A stretch of DNA of 64,000 nucleotides. It comes from Bugula neritina. Taxonomy: Eukaryota > Bryozoa > Gymnolaemata > Cheilostomatida > Bugulidae. Of the stretch, positions 61,889 through 64,000 are shown piece by piece. The translations under genes were made by a program, and so were the position numbers. Under the pieces are notes generated by a model. It was not told the origin of the DNA. It ran no database searches and was given only the letters and a program-made list of their open reading frames with translations. The DNA is taken from contig OZ037771.1 of the NCBI GenBank assembly GCA_964035545.1, positions 2,780,628 to 2,844,627 on the forward strand, read 5' to 3'. Numbering within the stretch: the first letter of the stretch is position 1; the number at the start of each line of letters is the position of its first letter.

Positions 61889-64000
61889 TTAATAAGACGC
61901 GCACTATATGAGTAACTATCATTACATAAATATTTCGCGCGCAAAAGGGTTATAATTATTAGGCTGTCAATTCATGTTGATAGCAGTCAACTGTTGCAAT
62001 AGTCTTGGGTTACTAGCAAAGCTAATGGTTTTGAACAAATAACCCAAAAGTTTAAAAATAAGTAGCTTGCGTATTACTAGCTACAAAAACAGGTCTGAAA
62101 TAGACTGGTAAAGCAAGCTCTTATTGTAGAGTTTGCAGATGTGCTCTAAAATAAAACTTAAACTGTATGGTATTACATAAGTATTTGTATGCGAGAGATA
62201 AATGGACATTACTGAGTTTCTGGAAAACAACATACTTGAAGTTAACTTTGACAATGGTGTGTTATTTTCATCATACACTAGCACAGATAGGGCCTATAGC
62301 ATAAATCTCTAATCATATGAATCTTTATGAAGCCCACAGCTCATGTAAGGGTGGCAAATGTAATTTGAAACTAAAAATTATGTTGCTGCATTTTGTCTAA
62401 GGTATATTAGAGAGCAGAATTTGGTTTTACTAGCCTGCCCCAACGGCATTCTACAATGCAGCTTATATGCTGGCAGTTGTAATAAGTACTGCCAATAGCA
62501 AGGTTACTATCACTGCTAGCTCTGTGCAGTATGTAACCTCTTGAATAATTGCGCCAATTTTAAACTCTTGGAAGTTGGCCAAGTTATCATATCGCAGCCA
62601 GCCACCGGAGACAAAGCATCAGAGCTATTCATATAATATTATACTGATGCACTTGGTAGCAGAGTGGCTAATCTAATATAGTTCATAGTTCAACACCCTT
62701 TACTTTGGGAATACAGCCTCTTTTTTTAGGTTTACCTAACAAAGCATGAAAATATCTAAACTGATATTCTGATAATTTAGAGGTACATTTTGAAAACTAG
62801 GTTAATTGCATTTGTTTGCACAACAACAATAATAAAATAGATATTATGCAATATAATAAAAACACACATAATACTATATAATATATTATAATGATAATAA
62901 TAGAGTATTATAAGTACCATTACTGCATTTTATAAATCACATGGTTGCCAAAAAAATGTATCACAAATTTTGTAATTATACATCAAAAATAGAACTAGCT
63001 AGGCAGCGGGTTAGAATAAAGTAAATTTTTAAAACATGAAATCATGATTTGACTATTGTTTTATTTAGGCCAACCAACCTAGGAATACAAGATTGGGTTT
63101 TAGCTGACAGTTTATAACATTTAGCTTTTGAGCCAGCAGCACTGGCACTTGTGAAGTATAGGCAAAGTTAGTGAAGCGAGACTAACAAGCACTCAAATAC
63201 AAGGCATATTGAGACACAATAACAAGTCAGGAGCGTATAAATTGAAAAGAATGTGGAAGGGGGACTATGTTTTTCAACAAGCTATAACTTAAACATGAAT
63301 TGGCTTTTGAAAAAAATAAAAAAGTATATTGGAGAACATAAGTTTCTTTATCTTTTCATATTTTTTTTGTTCCTGTGACATTCAACCTGTTCGAGCTATC
63401 AGTGGAACATTGTTCATATAGAACATAAAGCACCTGGCAAAGAGCCAGAAAATGAAAAGTATGACCTTAAACCAACTGTGTAATAATATTTAAAAATTAT
63501 TAAAGCTAGTTTCCATAAATATTCAAAATGATTTTTAAGGCTGTATTTTTTGAGGCTATAAATATCTTCTCTGCATTGAGAGTATATGTACGACTTTATG
63601 CACAATGAAATAGAGGTAGAGAATAACAGATTATTAGTTATAGATAACTTGTCACTCAACAGCATCTAAAGCTTGAGATAATAATGTAGGTTACTGGTAG
63701 GATGTGTAAGTTAATTATATAACTTTTACTTTGTATGCTGAAGCATTGTGAATATGAATAGAGAACAAATTAGCAAAGCACATGCCTCCTTAAATGGTAT
63801 TTAAAGCAGTATATGACATACTTGTTTTTAAATTAACCACAAATTTGCCATTCTAACCCATTATGTGCCATTCTGTAGGAGTTGTCTTATTATTTACTCT
63901 TGATATGAGTTGATAGACATGCCTTTAACAGTCTATAATCAATAAACATTACAATAACTGGGGCGAGGCGCCAATGTACCTATAGAGGTGCTAAATTTAC

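Larger units (their letters stand above)
57850..64000. other. Right flank without a supported gene
   Basis: AT-rich. Apart from two SINE-like elements, the ATTACT array and a C10 run near 58761, I see only short open frames. Two short ATG-led frames that end near GT sites (57883-57894 and 58288-58350) could be first exons of a plus-strand gene but have no further support. Confidence 0.4.

Overview
This is animal nuclear DNA: AT-rich, with split genes, consensus GT-AG introns and many minisatellites. It holds three large genes, one tRNA and scattered small transposon-like repeats. Gene content (an axonemal dynein, a Brat-type TRIM-NHL protein with a RING, and an ELF/E74-type ETS factor) points to a ciliated or flagellated metazoan, most likely a non-insect invertebrate. 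I cannot name the phylum from sequence alone.

Region 1 (1-24499, + strand) is the 3' two thirds of an axonemal dynein heavy chain that matches DNAH2, an inner-arm dynein, most closely. I could follow 48 exons in frame from within AAA1 to the stop codon, giving 2560 residues. They cover the end of AAA1, AAA2-AAA4, the stalk with its microtubule-binding tip, AAA5 with the strut, AAA6 and the C-terminal domain. The 5' part lies off the left edge. A tRNA-Asn(GTT) gene sits antisense in a late intron.

Region 2 (26643-36709, - strand) is a complete TRIM-NHL gene in 15 coding exons encoding 835 residues: RING, B-box1, B-box2, coiled coil, linker and NHL propeller. The propeller resembles Brat (brain tumor), a translational repressor. 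It is convergent with DNAH2; the stop codons are about 2.1 kb apart.

Region 3 (40504 to about 57840, - strand) is an ETS transcription factor of the ELF/E74 type. Six shared 3' exons carry a conserved activation motif and the ETS domain. Three upstream exon sets all end in the same phase and can each splice to the first shared exon, giving proteins of about 378, 375 and 297 residues. One start has a clear TATA box, and the most distal has a CCAAT/CRE/E-box cluster. This resembles the multi-promoter layout of Drosophila E74.

Region 4 (57850-64000) has no gene I can support. It holds two tRNA-derived SINE-like elements and a trinucleotide-rich array. The three genes do not form a pathway. I found no prokaryote-like operon, CRISPR array, viral element or clearly new system. 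The most useful leads are the ELF alternative starts, uORFs before the start codons of the two minus-strand genes, minisatellites pressed against splice sites, a coding-like block in a brat intron and a degenerate AAA2 P-loop in the dynein.
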